Source: Phanerochaete sordida (lineage: Eukaryota > Basidiomycota > Agaricomycetes > Polyporales > Phanerochaetaceae). From it: a stretch of 64,000 bases of DNA. A program made the translations under genes and the position numbers. Shown piece after piece: positions 1 to 11,106 of the stretch (the first letter of the stretch is position 1; every line of letters starts with the position of its first letter). A model generated the notes under the pieces. The model searched no databases. It was not told the DNA's origin and saw only the letters and a program-made list of their open reading frames with translations. Where the stretch lies: the NCBI GenBank assembly GCA_019973155.2, contig BPQB01000001.1:2232001-2296000 (forward strand), written 5' to 3'.

Positions 1-103
1 AAGCACTATATTTTCAGACATGTACTCCGTTCCCAATCAACGTATGTTGTACTCTCGAGCATGTATGTCTATGCATTAGCCTTAATGTAACGTCGTAACC
101 AGC

Positions 104-2406
104 CTATTTTGACTCGCTAAGGCCTTGGCGAGCAGCCTTAGCGACGTGCCAGTCATTCATGACCTCTAGCACTGTGTTGACGTGCTCCACAAGTAGCCTA
201 GATTCTTGGTCCATGGCAATAGACTTCGCGGTGCTAACCGCGTTCTTGATCTATAGAAACAGTCAGAACAGCCACGGTACACCAAAATATCAGGACACAT
301 GCCTGCCGTCCGTTGAGCGGGAACTGGGAAAGCCGGTCTATGTCTTCGTCCGTGACATCCTTAGGGTTGACTTGGCTTCTCGAGAAGAACGTCTTCCAGA
401 TCGCCTTGCGCGCGCCGACGTCCAAGTCGGGATACCTAACGCAAAAGTGAATCCGACCTGCATCGAACGAAGACAGGTCAGAACACGGCTCGCTTCAATA
501 CCCGGGACACATACTTTCGAAGGCAGGATCGATCGACTCGATGAGGTTCGTCGTAAAGATAAGGATGCCACGATAGTACTCGACCTGCCGGAGGAAGATC
601 GAGACGAGCGCGTTGCGCGACACGTCCATCTTGTCTCGCGCCTGGAGGAAGACGTCCGCCTCGTCGAGCAGCAGCACCGCGTCCCAGAGGTGCGCGAGCT
701 CAAGAATCTCGTTGAGCTTATCGTCGACATGGCTGGGCTCTATGCCGAGCTCGCCGGCGCTGACGATGTAGAGCGGGCGGTGCGTGATCTCGGCGACCGC
801 CTCCGCAGTCAGAGTCTTGCCGCACCCCGGGTTGCCGCAGAGCAAGCCGACGAGGCCCTGGCCCTTACCCGCGACGATGTCGTCGAACACGACCGTCTTG
901 GCGGAGTGCTGGCGGATGAGGGCGCGGATGAGCTGCTTGTGCTTGTCTCCGAGTACGAGCTGCCGGAAGCAGTCTTCGGCCCAAGTAATTTCCTGAACTC
1001 GGTCAAGCGCATATCCACCTAGGCCAATGTCAGGTCCATCATGACGTATCAGAAGAGATGAAAGTACCCCATGTTTTCGTAGCGAAGCAGAAGCCCAGCA
1101 AAACGGGGGTGGTGATCAGGTAGTGCTCGTCAACTATCTCGTCCTTCTTCAGAGTATGCGAGACATGGCGAACGAGACCGCTGTTTTTGCGGAATAGGCG
1201 GAACACGGCAGGATCGACCATGACGCGTTCAGTGCCCTGTCGCGAAGCTAAGTGAGTATAGGATGGGATCAAGCAAGCAAAGAAGTGATGCTCACAGAAA
1301 CCTTGAGAGGAGAGCTGCTGAACGTCGATGTCTTATCCACGACCGCCGGACCACTGATCTCATAGAAATGCCTCGTGATCTCGGCGTACACCTTACCTCG
1401 GCGTATCGCATGCTCCTCGAGTTTCTCCTTCTCAGGATGGTAGTCGAGGGGGTAGCCTGCCAGGTCGAAGATGGAGCGCGTTCCAGGAAATTCGTTGATC
1501 GTGATGTGCTCTTCGGACACGCCGTACGATTTGCCGTCGTTGCTGACGATGTCGCAACGGATGTCGACAAAGTTCCCCGCCATGGAGCACTGGTAGCTGA
1601 ACTCGCGCCCGTAGACCACGAACTCCTGCTCCGTCCCACGATGGAACGAGCGGATATACGTGTTTGGCGGAAACAGCGCCCAAAGCAGGTCGTAGGTGAT
1701 CTCGCTCTGGCTGATGAGGACCTCGAAGTCCGCGATGGTGCTCCCGAGGTCCTCGCTGATGAATTGCAGAGCGGTTTCAATTCCCTCGAGAACCTCTGCA
1801 TCCGGCGCTTCCTTGGCATTCTCCTCGTCAAGCCTGACCTGTAGAGCCTTGCGGGAATGGAAGAAGAACTGGGTGTCGACCTACGCTATTGAGTCAGTGA
1901 AGAGCGGTATGTTGAAGAGTGAGCACACACAGATGGGGTACGACTTGTCAGATCCAAGCCCTGTACGTCTTCATGGATGTCAAGGAGTACTTTCCGGAGA
2001 GGCTCGCTGAGAATATCAATCTCCGTTCGTCCGGGGGTACCGTTGGGGTTGATAATTCGCTTGACAAGAAGGATGGGCTTCTTCTTGCTCAACTTTTTCG
2101 ACACAAAGGGCTTGCTCGTCTTCCGAAGCTCTGTCCTCCTCGTGACCCTTCGACGCCGTCAGTGCCACTAGAGCCTGCGACGAGAAGCGGTACCCACGGG
2201 TTGTAACTGAAGTGAGGTCGTCAGCATGATGAGAAAAATGCGCTGATATTTACTCACACTTGGTCGTATCGTGCAATACGGACTCTGGCTTCGGGCTTGG
2301 ACGCGTCTTTGGGCTTGGAGTGAGCGTCAGAGATACCGTGCTCGACCAACACGGCCGAGGTGGTCTCTGTCTGGGTCAGGATGCTGGGGGATGGAATCGT
2401 AGACAT
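104..2406 (-). CDS. AAA+ ATPase (fungal DUF7025-like N-terminal region plus AAA core)
   Basis: Spliced gene read right to left from ATG at 2406 (MSTIPSPSILTQTE...) to TAG at 104-106. The C-terminal third is a clear AAA+ module: Walker A GNPGCGKT (about 810-840), Walker B VLLLDEAD (about 675), sensor-1 TTN, and an SRIHF arginine-finger segment formed by splicing out an intron near 460-512. A short lid helix region ends ...GLSESK. The N-terminal two thirds contain the long segment at 1269-1619 with the look of the fungal domain usually annotated DUF7025 in front of such ATPases; that assignment is from memory of the family. These are predicted P-loop remodelling ATPases of unknown substrate. 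The family is expanded in Agaricomycetes. The core is intact; middle exon borders (1040-1270, 1850-2250) are approximate. Confidence 0.85.
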
Positions 2407-3201
2407 TGTGAACGAGCTGTCTTGCTGACTGCGTATCTCTCAGCGAAGTACTTATTTGTCTTCAACCGAGGATGACTCGTTGGAACAGGGTCCGTATGGC
2501 GGTGATATTAGGGTCGAAAATGGTTCATCTGACTGGGAGAAGCACGGCTGTTGATTGCAAGCACGATATGGCCCACGTTTAAGGTCATTTGACAGCGTGA
2601 CATGTCTCGCAAACTCCCTTGTCTGTCGTGTTGTCCGTCAACGGCGGAGCCCTCGACTGCGCGGATTGCGCTGCATACATGACAGCTTGAGACGATGTTA
2701 CACTGCTCGCAGATGGCCAGTTTCATCCAGTATATTCCTACAGGTTCAGGTTGAGCGAAGAAAATATCACAATTAGTAAGACGCCTACTCGCTATCGTTC
2801 GCAACTATTTGCGCTTGCAGCAGACAGTCTGAGATGAAGCTGCGATGAGAGAGCGTCGTAACGCGTGGGGGCCAGCTGGGCGCTTGAGGTGACGCACCCA
2901 GATCCGAAGATGGCAATTGATTGTTGAGAAGGTCTGCTGCGTACCCTGCCTCGGGAGCTAAGAGCATCCAGGTTACTAGGCTCACATGCCCTCGCGAACG
3001 CCTGAAAGGGTCTAGCATAGCCCCATTATGACTCTTATGCTTGCTATGGGCGCCCGATGCCGCGACGATATAGGGCCTATGCGGATTCCACATCCAGCGA
3101 AAGCGGCCTGAAAGACAGGACGACCGCCGCGTAGCTCTCTCTGTCGCAGGCAAGCACCCCATTACTACCTCAACATCCTCAGCTCACTTTGCTACGCAGA
3201 T
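2407..3201. other. Intergenic region between divergent genes
   Basis: This 795 bp stretch separates the divergently transcribed AAA ATPase and the acidic protein gene. Short open frames occur on both strands, but none has a recognisable motif, splice-supported extension or biased codon use. It presumably holds both promoters. I see no repeat or RNA gene. Confidence 0.5.
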
Positions 3202-5048
3202 ATGTACGTGCTGGACGATGAATGGGTGTCAGAGGAGGACGACCTGAGTCCGCAGCCAACATCCAAGAAGCGCTCTCGCCGAGCGGAAGACCAAGGGGTT
3301 GACACAGAGTATAGTGCCCTGAGACTGGTCCCATTGGAGGCGAAGGACGGCACAACCACAGTCCGCTCGGCTTCCGCTGCTTCTGGTATCTTGAGAACTT
3401 TGCAGGTTAGGTCAGTGTTGTTGATTTTTTTCTGCGTGGCTGGGGCAAACGCTGACAATGCGTTTCCAGCACTGCCAACGATGCCAGTGCACGCCTTGAG
3501 GTTACGTGCGGCGCGCAAGATATGCGACTACTCAGCCCACATTGCGCCCGTGCTCAACAAGAATGGTCCGTGGAGGATCCCGCTTCGACTATTCTCCAAT
3601 ACCTGAGGCATTCTGACTCGGATGACCCCTCTACACCGCTGGTTCCCCGCGAATGGCGCGCCGGGCTTGTCGCCTTCAGCCCCGATGGCCATCTTCTGCG
3701 CGTCGGGGCGCAGCTGTACTCTCGCGAGCACGATGGAGACTACCGACGAATCGGTGTCTCTTTGTTGCCTGAAGGTACCAAATGCCTGGAGTATGTCGAG
3801 GAGTTTTCTGGGCATGGCGCTGTGATTGCCGTCGCGAGCCGTCGGCCTCTTATCCCCACGGAGAACCCTGCGGCATCCGAGAAGGCGGCGAACTCTGAGG
3901 ACGACGGCAGCGACTCGGAGTCAGACGGCTTAGATGACGAAGATGAGCCCTCGGTTCCTCAAGACGACGAGGCATACGAGTCCTGCAGTCAATGTTCCTC
4001 AGCGGATGACGTGGAGTCCGATTCGGACTCGAGCGCTTCCAGCGACGATTCCGAGGATAGCGATGAAGACTCAGCCGCCTCGGACAACGAAGACGCCGAC
4101 GAAGACGCACAGGAGAGCGCTGAGGAGAGCGACTTGGAAGTGAGCGGAGACGACGGAGTGAGCGAGGATGACGAGTCGGAAGATGAATCCCTCGACGTCG
4201 AAGACCGCGGTACGCGCAGGCGCAGGCAGACCCGACGCCATCGTGCGTTGCGTATCGACTTTCCTTTGTCTCTCGATGTCTTCTCTTCCTCGAAGCACAT
4301 CTTCCACTTTTCTCGAAACGTGGCCAACATGCTCCATGACTCTCCACCTGCTGTGCACCCCAACATACCTCTGGTCGTCTGGCCTCTGACAGGCTCAGAG
4401 GTGCTCTTTGCGGACTATGAAAAGAAGACGTACTTCACACGGACAGTCGGAAAGGTAGATGCGACGAACTTCATGGGTAAGCCTGCGCCCCAGATGCCCG
4501 ACTCAGATGAGCTGATCTCCGTTCATCCTACAGACGCTATTCACATGGTGAAGTGCCATTTCTCGCCGTGCGGCAGGTACCTTCACCTCGCGCTCGTGCG
4601 CTCACAAGTCACCGACGACTTCGTGGGCAAGCTCTACGTTCTTTGCACGCGGATTATAGTGGAGGCGCTCACATATCGGTTGTGCACGAAGCGGCCAACG
4701 CGCAGCGCGCCGACACTCCTGCACCGCGTGGCCGCGCCGCTCGCAACGCTGGACGGCTATGCCTTCGAGGCGCCGTCGTGCACGTTTACGTGGGCACCGC
4801 GCGAGCTCTACGTGACGTCGACTGCCGCCGACACGCTCAAGGTGCACAAGATCGCGCTTTTCGCCCCAGACGCTCTAGATACAGATTTGCCTGCTCTTCC
4901 GCCTCCCGCCACTAGCGATGCGCCCGGGGGCCCGCAGAAGGACTTCTTGTTCTTCCCCGGTAGCGATAATGTCGGCGTTACGTTCGTCTTGGGTGACCCC
5001 ACCGTGCTTGCTGCAGAGTACGATGAATTTAAAGTCGCCGATGTTTGA
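3202..5048 (+). CDS. Acidic, beta-propeller-like protein of unknown function
   Basis: Starts at ATG 3202 (MYVLDDEWVSEEDD). A 59 nt intron (3411-3469) joins ...LRTLQVS to TANDASARLEV. The reading frame then runs to TGA at 5046-5048. A segment GTAAGC...CTACAG at 4477-4533 is exactly 57 nt, so it is open when retained; its good splice sites and an internal CTGAT suggest it is an intron. Blocks such as FSPDGHLLRVGAQLYS and HFSPCGRYLHLAL resemble beta-propeller strands. Between them, about 3880-4200, lies an extreme Asp/Glu/Ser-rich run followed by a basic RRRRQTRRHRALR patch, suggesting a nuclear or histone-binding segment. I do not recognise a named family. Its last exon ends about 340 bp from the convergent terpene synthase gene. 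Confidence 0.75.
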
Positions 5049-5386
5049 CGATGCCAACCGAGTCCAGTATCATATGTACCTGTTGTCGTTTGTGTTGTAG
5101 ACGGCTCACGATCCGGAGCCCTTCGTGTGTAACCCGTACAGAATAGCTCATATTTCAATCGGTTGACTGTGGAAAATTGGGACGTTTTGCGGAACGAATG
5201 GTACTTACATAGCTGTCAAGGAGTAGCCTTCGATGAGTGAAAACATGATCGGAGAATATATATGACAAGGCTGGGATTTGGTGATGTAGATGAAGTCTAG
5301 TAGCGATAATAAACACATAATCTTCTATAGGTTGCATCATTGTGAGAGTCGAGACTAGCCAGAAAGAAGATACGAGGAAGCTTTAC
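5049..5386. other. Intergenic region between convergent genes
   Basis: This 338 bp, relatively AT-rich segment lies between the stop codons of the acidic protein gene and the first terpene synthase. It should hold both 3' untranslated regions. No coding signal is seen. Confidence 0.5.
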
Positions 5387-6495
5387 TCAGTCAGAGCAGA
5401 GCAGTTTCTCTAATTTGTAGCGAGGCGTGAGGAAATGGAACATCACATATCCCTCCATAAAGCTCTCCCATGCCTGCCGCTCGTCGCCTCGCAAAATCTT
5501 TCGAGCACGGTTCACAGCGTCCACGGCGTCCTCCATCGTGTCCATGAGAGCCGCTTCGACGCCTTTACCGGTAATGCGGGCACGGTTGTGGATAAAGTTT
5601 TCGGTCTCGCCAACAAGCTCCTCTTTGTAGAACGAGAGCACATCGCTGGTAAGCAGATATCATCAGGTGTCGAGAATTCGAGCACAAAGACGACAACATA
5701 CTTGGCGTAGCATATGAAGTCCATCGTCGCACTACGACCAAGAGTAAGTTTGTGCCAAATGAAGGCGTGTAGGGCACGTACGGCACAGCCTGGATATGGG
5801 CAGACGGGCTGGGGAACTGCGTCTTCTCCCAGATGGGAAAGGCGTACGCCTCAGCGATGCCGTTGCGGAGACGTCTGTACACCAAGAACTCTTGGGCGAC
5901 TTCGCTCACGGGCTGCGTCCCAGCGTCGCGCTCCATCACTTCGGAGGAAATAAACTGCACGGTGCTGGTGACAACCCCGGCGGCGCCGTACGAGTGGACG
6001 TACTCGGGCGTCCGGCGAAGTTCTCCCGCCAGCAGATCGAGCAGCGGATGGAGCTGGGGGCGGCCGTCGTGAAAGCGCTCCACAAACTCGGCGATGTTCT
6101 CCAGCCCGGCGTCGAAGTCGTCCACGAAGACGCACAGGGCTGTCCGCACCGCGATGCGCACTTGCACATGGAGGGGAAGGTGGCGGAAGACTATCCGCCC
6201 CATGTCGATCCCGCACGCGAGCGCGCGCTCGAGGCGCTCGGGGGACAGACCGCCAGTGTCCCAAGTCTGGGCCTCGGCGCGGACGAGCTTGCTGACCTCG
6301 TCGTTCAGGAGGGAGCGGTCGAACGACGGCATAGGTATGCCTGTTCTCTGCATGAACTCCGTCAAGGCAAACCGAGCTAGCTCGGGCTGGCGTGTAGAGG
6401 GGAGGGTGTCAGAACATGTCTTGGATAAGTTAGCGGAGGCAGACCATAGGCTTCGTCGCCAGACATTTGCCGTGTTCTGAAACGTTCACGGTCAT
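5387..6495 (-). CDS. TRI5-like sesquiterpene synthase, copy A
   Basis: Predicted class I terpene cyclase of the trichodiene-synthase-like family acting on a prenyl diphosphate, probably farnesyl diphosphate; the product is unknown. Four exons give about 314 residues. Exon 1 starts at ATG 6495 (MTVNVSEHGKCLATKPM). The main exon carries the metal-binding motif VDDFDAG at about residues 105-111. Two short introns near 5643-5689 and 5733-5782 are removed to create the NSE triad NDVLSFYKE at about 229-237. A C-terminal PRY pair and ...KLLCSD end the protein. It is about 70-80% similar by eye to copy B at 8122-9246. Oddities: the acidic motif is DDFD rather than DDxxD, and the first intron donor is GTCTGC where copy B has GTATGT. 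Reading through that intron meets a stop, so 5' splicing may be impaired or a downstream start used. Confidence 0.88.
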
Positions 6496-8040
6496 TGCGT
6501 GGTTTGCGAGTGGCGAAGTAGGTGATGCGTGTCGTATCTGTTAATGAATCAGTGAGCAGGATGGCTTTGGAGTCAGATAAATCCGATGCTACAGCTTGGA
6601 TATGAGACCCAGGAGCTTTGGGTTGTTCTACTGAAGACGAGCTCGCGTCATATAAGGTCCGGAATTTTCATATACAAATCCGTACCTACCATGTACGATG
6701 AACGTGAATGACAGACGGCGGCCGCGCAGCGGCGAGAGCTACCGAATGCGAGGAATGTCCATTAGCAAAGCCCGCGCGATGTTACGGAAGGGAGAGTCTC
6801 GACCGTGGCCGCGAACGTGGGCAAGCGATACCGATGTGCCATGAGAGGTCGCCTACAAGACACGAACCACGTCCGGCGCGCCTCTGGGTTCGAAGCGCGC
6901 AGCTAAATCGCAGCTTCGAGCCCAGCGGCGTGTTCTCCTAGCTTGAAAGTGATGAGAAAAATGGCTGACACAGCGACCGCGTCAAGAGTAGCAAGGTGCG
7001 AAGACGTTGGAGACGCTTTGTAGCGTTCTTCGCTATCTGCAGCGCTGGGTGCTTCTTCAATGTTGATTTGACCAGGAAGCAAGGGGAAACACTCTACGGT
7101 GTCCTTTCTGTCAAAAAAGAGCGGCCGCGAATGCCCAGCGGCCCGTATAGCAAGTTATTACTCACCCCTAGCTCCGCATAAACGGCTACCCGGCCACGGA
7201 GTCAACGCTCCATAGTCCACACGACGAGATGCAGTCGAAGGCATATCACGCGCAATAGCTCCAGGTTCCGTAAACCGACATGTTCCTCGTTCGAATGACG
7301 GTACCTCGAGCGTAGCGCCACGAGAAGAGTCTGGGCGGAATCTGTGGGAACGGAGAGCTGACCGGGCACCGTCTTCAGGCTACAGCCGCTCGAATAGTGA
7401 ACGCCTTGCCAGGGTCATAGCGTTACTGCGCTAACGCCAAGTGTATCTTGAGCCCTTGCGGACATAACTTGAACAGGCTCAACTGAAGCCGGCCGCCACA
7501 CGGTGCAGCTAACGACGAATGGTGGGGAAGAGGATGCACTGCTTTCTGGCCTATAAGCCGCGCGGAGGTTACGTACTGCTAGCGATGTTTGTCAATATCA
7601 GCAGTCCACCGTTGCATCCTGGCTTACGCGCACCTCCACAAGCAGTCCCTTGAAAAGCACCATGTGACGGGTTGCAAATGGCACAGACACCGTGCATAGC
7701 GCGAGATCACGCCATGAAAGGCATATGCATATCTGCCAATGAATGCACACCCCGGTCGGAGGAAGGACTGCGAGATACAGTAGCTTGAGTATGCTTGACA
7801 AGTGTTCGTCGTGGTTTGATACTAGCAGCCTCAAGCGCGCGCCCCCATGTTTCGCAAATTCGAGTTGGCGCCCTGCGAGGCGCGACGGTCTGTCCGGGTC
7901 GCTGGTTCTTCATCCAAGCAGATGCGCTGTCCTGGATGCCAGATTGGGCAAATTGGGAGGTCATCGAAGCGTGTCGCAACCAGCAGCTGTGCATGGACAC
8001 CGCCGATGTGCCTACTCTATAACACATCTAAATCTACTTT
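5387..8040. repeat. Tandem duplication unit A (terpene synthase plus upstream sequence)
   Basis: The terpene synthase gene and roughly 1.5 kb upstream of it recur, diverged, in unit B in the same orientation. Matching landmarks include the block starting AATGACAGACGGC (6705) against AATGACAGACAGC (9492), GACGGTACCTCGA (7298) against GACGGTGCCTCGA (10348), and TCGTCGTGGTTTGATACTAG (7806) against TCGTCGTGGTTTGATGCTAG (10840). The offset grows from 2735 at the stop codons to about 3030 at the far end, so indels have accumulated. Confidence 0.8.
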
Positions 8041-8121
8041 CCAATCATTCACCAACAGCTGCACGATTGAAAGACAAGTTGGAAGGAGGAGATAAAAAAA
8101 AAAGGGGGGGGGGAATCGTGC
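6496..8121. other. Upstream region of copy A; duplicated, no intact gene
   Basis: This 1.6 kb stretch separates the two terpene synthases. It contains no convincing gene, but long parts of it are paralogous to 9247-11030. A minus-strand fragment near 7760-7830 can be read LLVSNHDEHLSS, matching LLASNHDELLPH in the other unit. This suggests either a decayed exon or chance coding in a duplicated regulatory stretch. It should include the promoter of copy A. Confidence 0.6.
8094..8113. repeat. A10-G10 homopolymer pair at the duplication joint
   Basis: Ten A followed directly by ten G sit 9 bp past the stop codon of copy B, at the junction between unit A upstream sequence and unit B. It is seen once and is not present after copy A. 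It may mark the recombination joint, or be an assembly-sensitive homopolymer. Confidence 0.7.
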
Positions 8122-9246
8122 TCACTCGGAGCAGAATAGCTTCTCTAGCTTGTAGCGAGGCGTGAGGAAATGAAACATCACGTATCCCTCCATAAAGCTC
8201 TCCCACGCCTGCCGCTCGTCGCCTCGCAAAATCTTTCGAGCACGGTTCACGGCGTCCACTGCGTCATCCAGCGTGTTCATGAGAGCATCCTCGACGCTTT
8301 TACCGGAGACGCGGGCACGGCTGTGAATGAAATTACCGGTCTCGCCGGCAAGTTCTTCCTTATAGAAGGATAGTAAGTCGCTGAAGAGCGAGGGTTATAT
8401 GATGTGGTGCAACTCGAGGTAAGAGATGCCACAGACGTACTTGGCGTAGCATATGAAGTCGCTCGTAATGCTATATTCACGAATGAGTATGTGGAAATCA
8501 AGAACCGGTGGAGTACGTACGGGACAGCCTGGATATGAACCGACGGGCTGGGGAACTGTGTTTTATCCCAGATGGGATAGGCATACGCGTCTGCAATCCC
8601 GTTGCGAAGACGCCGGTACATGAGGAATTCCGGTGCTGCTTCGCTCACTGGCTGTGCGCCGACGTCGCGCTCCATGACCTCTGAGGCAACAAATTGCACG
8701 GTGCTGGTGACGATCCCGGCGGCACCGTACGAATGGACATACTCAGGTGTCCGGCCGAGTTCTTGTGCCAGCAGATCGAGCATCGGATGGAGCTGGGGGC
8801 GGCCGCTGTGGAAGCGGTCCACGAATTCGGCAATGTTCTCTAGTCCGGTGTCGAAGTCGTCCACGGGGATGCACAGGGCGGTCCGTACAGCGATACGGAC
8901 TTGCGCTGTGACGGGAAGGTGCTTGAAGACCACTCGCCCCATGTCAATCCCCAGCTCGAGCGCACTGTGGAGACGAGCGGGGGAAACGCCGCCAGTGTTC
9001 CAAGTCTGTGCCTCGGCATGCACGAGCTTGCCGACCTCGTCGCTCAGGAGAGAGCGGTCGAACGACGGCATGGGTATGCCTGTTCGCCTCAATAATTCTG
9101 TGGCGATGTAGCGAGCTTGCTCGGGCTTGTGTGTAGAGGAATAGATGTGAGGACAATGCGGGGTTTGCGTTATAAGGAAGTAAGCAGGCACATACCATAG
9201 ACTTCGTCGACAAAGATTTGGTCTGTGCTGGTAATTCCATGGTCAT
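8122..9246 (-). CDS. TRI5-like sesquiterpene synthase, copy B
   Basis: Paralogue of the gene at 5387-6495 with the same four-exon structure. Exon 1 (MTMELPAQTKSLSTKSM) starts at ATG 9246 and is followed by a clean GTATGT donor. The second exon carries VDDFDTG at about residue 105. Two further introns (near 8389-8439 and 8472-8521) are removed to build NDLLSFYKE. The C-terminus is PRYKLEKLFCSE. All class I cyclase landmarks are present: aspartate-rich motif in DDFD form, NSE triad, RY pair. Of the two copies this has the better splice signals and looks fully functional. It lies immediately downstream of a P450 on the same strand. Family membership is firm from the motifs; substrate and product are inference. 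Confidence 0.9.
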
Positions 9247-11030
9247 CGCGTGTGTAGAAGGTGACGAGTAAGCAATATGAGCGGTATTCTAGCTAATAAT
9301 AATTAGGAAACGGCCAGGTCTAGGAGGACTAAACCGACATTACTGTGTGAGGATGAACTCTGAGAGCCTATGTCGTAAGTCGTTCTGTGTAGAGGTCCTG
9401 GGGAAGACAGGCTTGGCTTGCTCACTTCATATACTCACCGATAATGTCATATATGAACCTTCAAGTCACAATGTTACATGAGGCGAGCTTGAATGACAGA
9501 CAGCTGCCGCACTGCGGCGACAGCTCCCGAGCACGAGCAATGCCAATGAGCAAAGCCCGGCCAGTTTCATGGGAGAAAACTCTGTGTGTGGGTCGTAATC
9601 AAAGGCTAGGAATATTGGCTTGCCATGGAAAGCCACGTTCAAGGCGCGAATCGCTCCTCCGCGCCATGTAGCTTAGGTGCAGCTTTGAACCGAGCGAAAC
9701 GTTCTTCAACCCTAAATTTTCATGTGAAAAAGCTAACGCAGCGTCAAAAGCAACAACGTACGAAGGAGTTGAAGATGTTTCATCGCATTGTTTGTAGTCC
9801 GTGAGAGTCAGCGAACGCCTTCAAGGGGCTACTCGATTGCCTCAAAGGTGACCGATGTGTGAGGTATCTTTCCACGCGGAAAAGAAAGCCCGTCGATGCG
9901 CCTTTGAGCTAGCATTACAGTGCTCGGGAGCGAGCCGTGGAGAGCACTAGGTGAATTTGGCCTGTCTGCGAAACATTGTAATGTAATTGTTCAATAGGAA
10001 TTAAATCAATCGGGGGCAAAGGTAGTCTTTAAACATTTACCAGCTTCAGTGTCATACAGCTTTGCTTCGAAAGCCCTCGATATGAGGTAACACGGAGAGC
10101 ATAAGTGTGTAATCCGCGCTCTAAACTGCGCATAAACCTGCTGCCAGCGGCGACGTCATGGTCACCGCTGTCATTACTCAATCGTTCTCATCGCGGTCGC
10201 ACATCATATAAGCACTTACCTCAAGCCGAGCAGAAGAGACTACCTATGGCGCCGACATGAGTAATTCATGCGATTTGATACAATTAGATGGGAGTAACCT
10301 GAAACTTTCACCGCGGTCCAGTGGAATGCCATGCTTTGCACCCGCTTGACGGTGCCTCGAACGCAGCGATACGGAGTCGATAGAAGCAAGGCCTGTGGGA
10401 GCGCAGGGCTGGCCGGACAGCGTCCTTAGACTTTGGAAGCTCGGATGCCTGTCCATAGACGTAAGATGGGGCCGCCAGGGACCGAGCGTATCTACGACGC
10501 CTTACGGACACTGCTGAAGCTGCTCGCGATGCTGGCACAGCGAACGGCAAACGGCGAGTGGAGAAGAAAAGTTGGCATCTTGTCCGCGAGCTACACAAGT
10601 TTAACATTTGCCAGAGATACCTGTCAGCACTAGTAGTACAGCGCTGCATCCAGGTATAGTACCCACCGTAACAGCTCCGGGCCCAATATTCCCGAAAAAC
10701 ACTTTCCGGCTTGCAACTGGTACCCGGCATAGGGATGGCGCAAGATCGTACAAGGATAGACAAATGTATACCTTCCAACGAATGCACGTTCGCTTCGGAG
10801 AGAGTACTGTACGCTATCTTGAGTTTGTGAGGCAAAAGCTCGTCGTGGTTTGATGCTAGCAGCTGGCGGGCCGCCACTGCAGGCGCGCGTCGTTCGAGAC
10901 TTTCAATGCATTGGCGCTCAGCGCTCAACCTCGGGCGCGACGGCCTCTCCCCATGTCGCCGGTATTTCGTCTGAATAGGCACGCAGTACCAGATACGACA
11001 TAAGGTCACTGAGAGATCCTGGAACCTTCT
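8122..11030. repeat. Tandem duplication unit B
   Basis: Second copy of the direct duplication described for 5387-8040, containing terpene synthase copy B and upstream sequence out to about 11030. Beyond that, homology to unit A is lost and P450 3' sequence begins. Exons are much better conserved than the upstream DNA, so the duplication is not recent and the proteins are under selection. Confidence 0.8.
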
Positions 11031-11106
11031 TGATGATATTCATTATCAATATCAATACTGTATCCTTTCTCAACAACACTGCTCATACACACCACCCAAA
11101 CGCCGT
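9247..11106. other. Upstream region of copy B; duplicated, no intact gene
   Basis: This 1.86 kb region between copy B and the P450 stop codon has patchy similarity to 6496-8040. A 233-codon minus-strand open frame (10308-11009) exists, but its counterpart in unit A is broken, it has no recognisable domain, and its codon use looks random. I treat it as non-coding. The part nearest 9247 should hold the promoter of copy B. Confidence 0.55.

Noticed and set aside
159..1022. 287-codon plus-strand open frame
   Set aside because: Complement of the AAA ATPase exons, whose Walker motifs show the minus strand is coding.
10308..11009. 233-codon minus-strand open frame upstream of cyclase copy B
   Set aside because: Its homologous region in unit A is broken into frames with stops, and it has no domain or splice-supported extension; treated as non-coding or relic.
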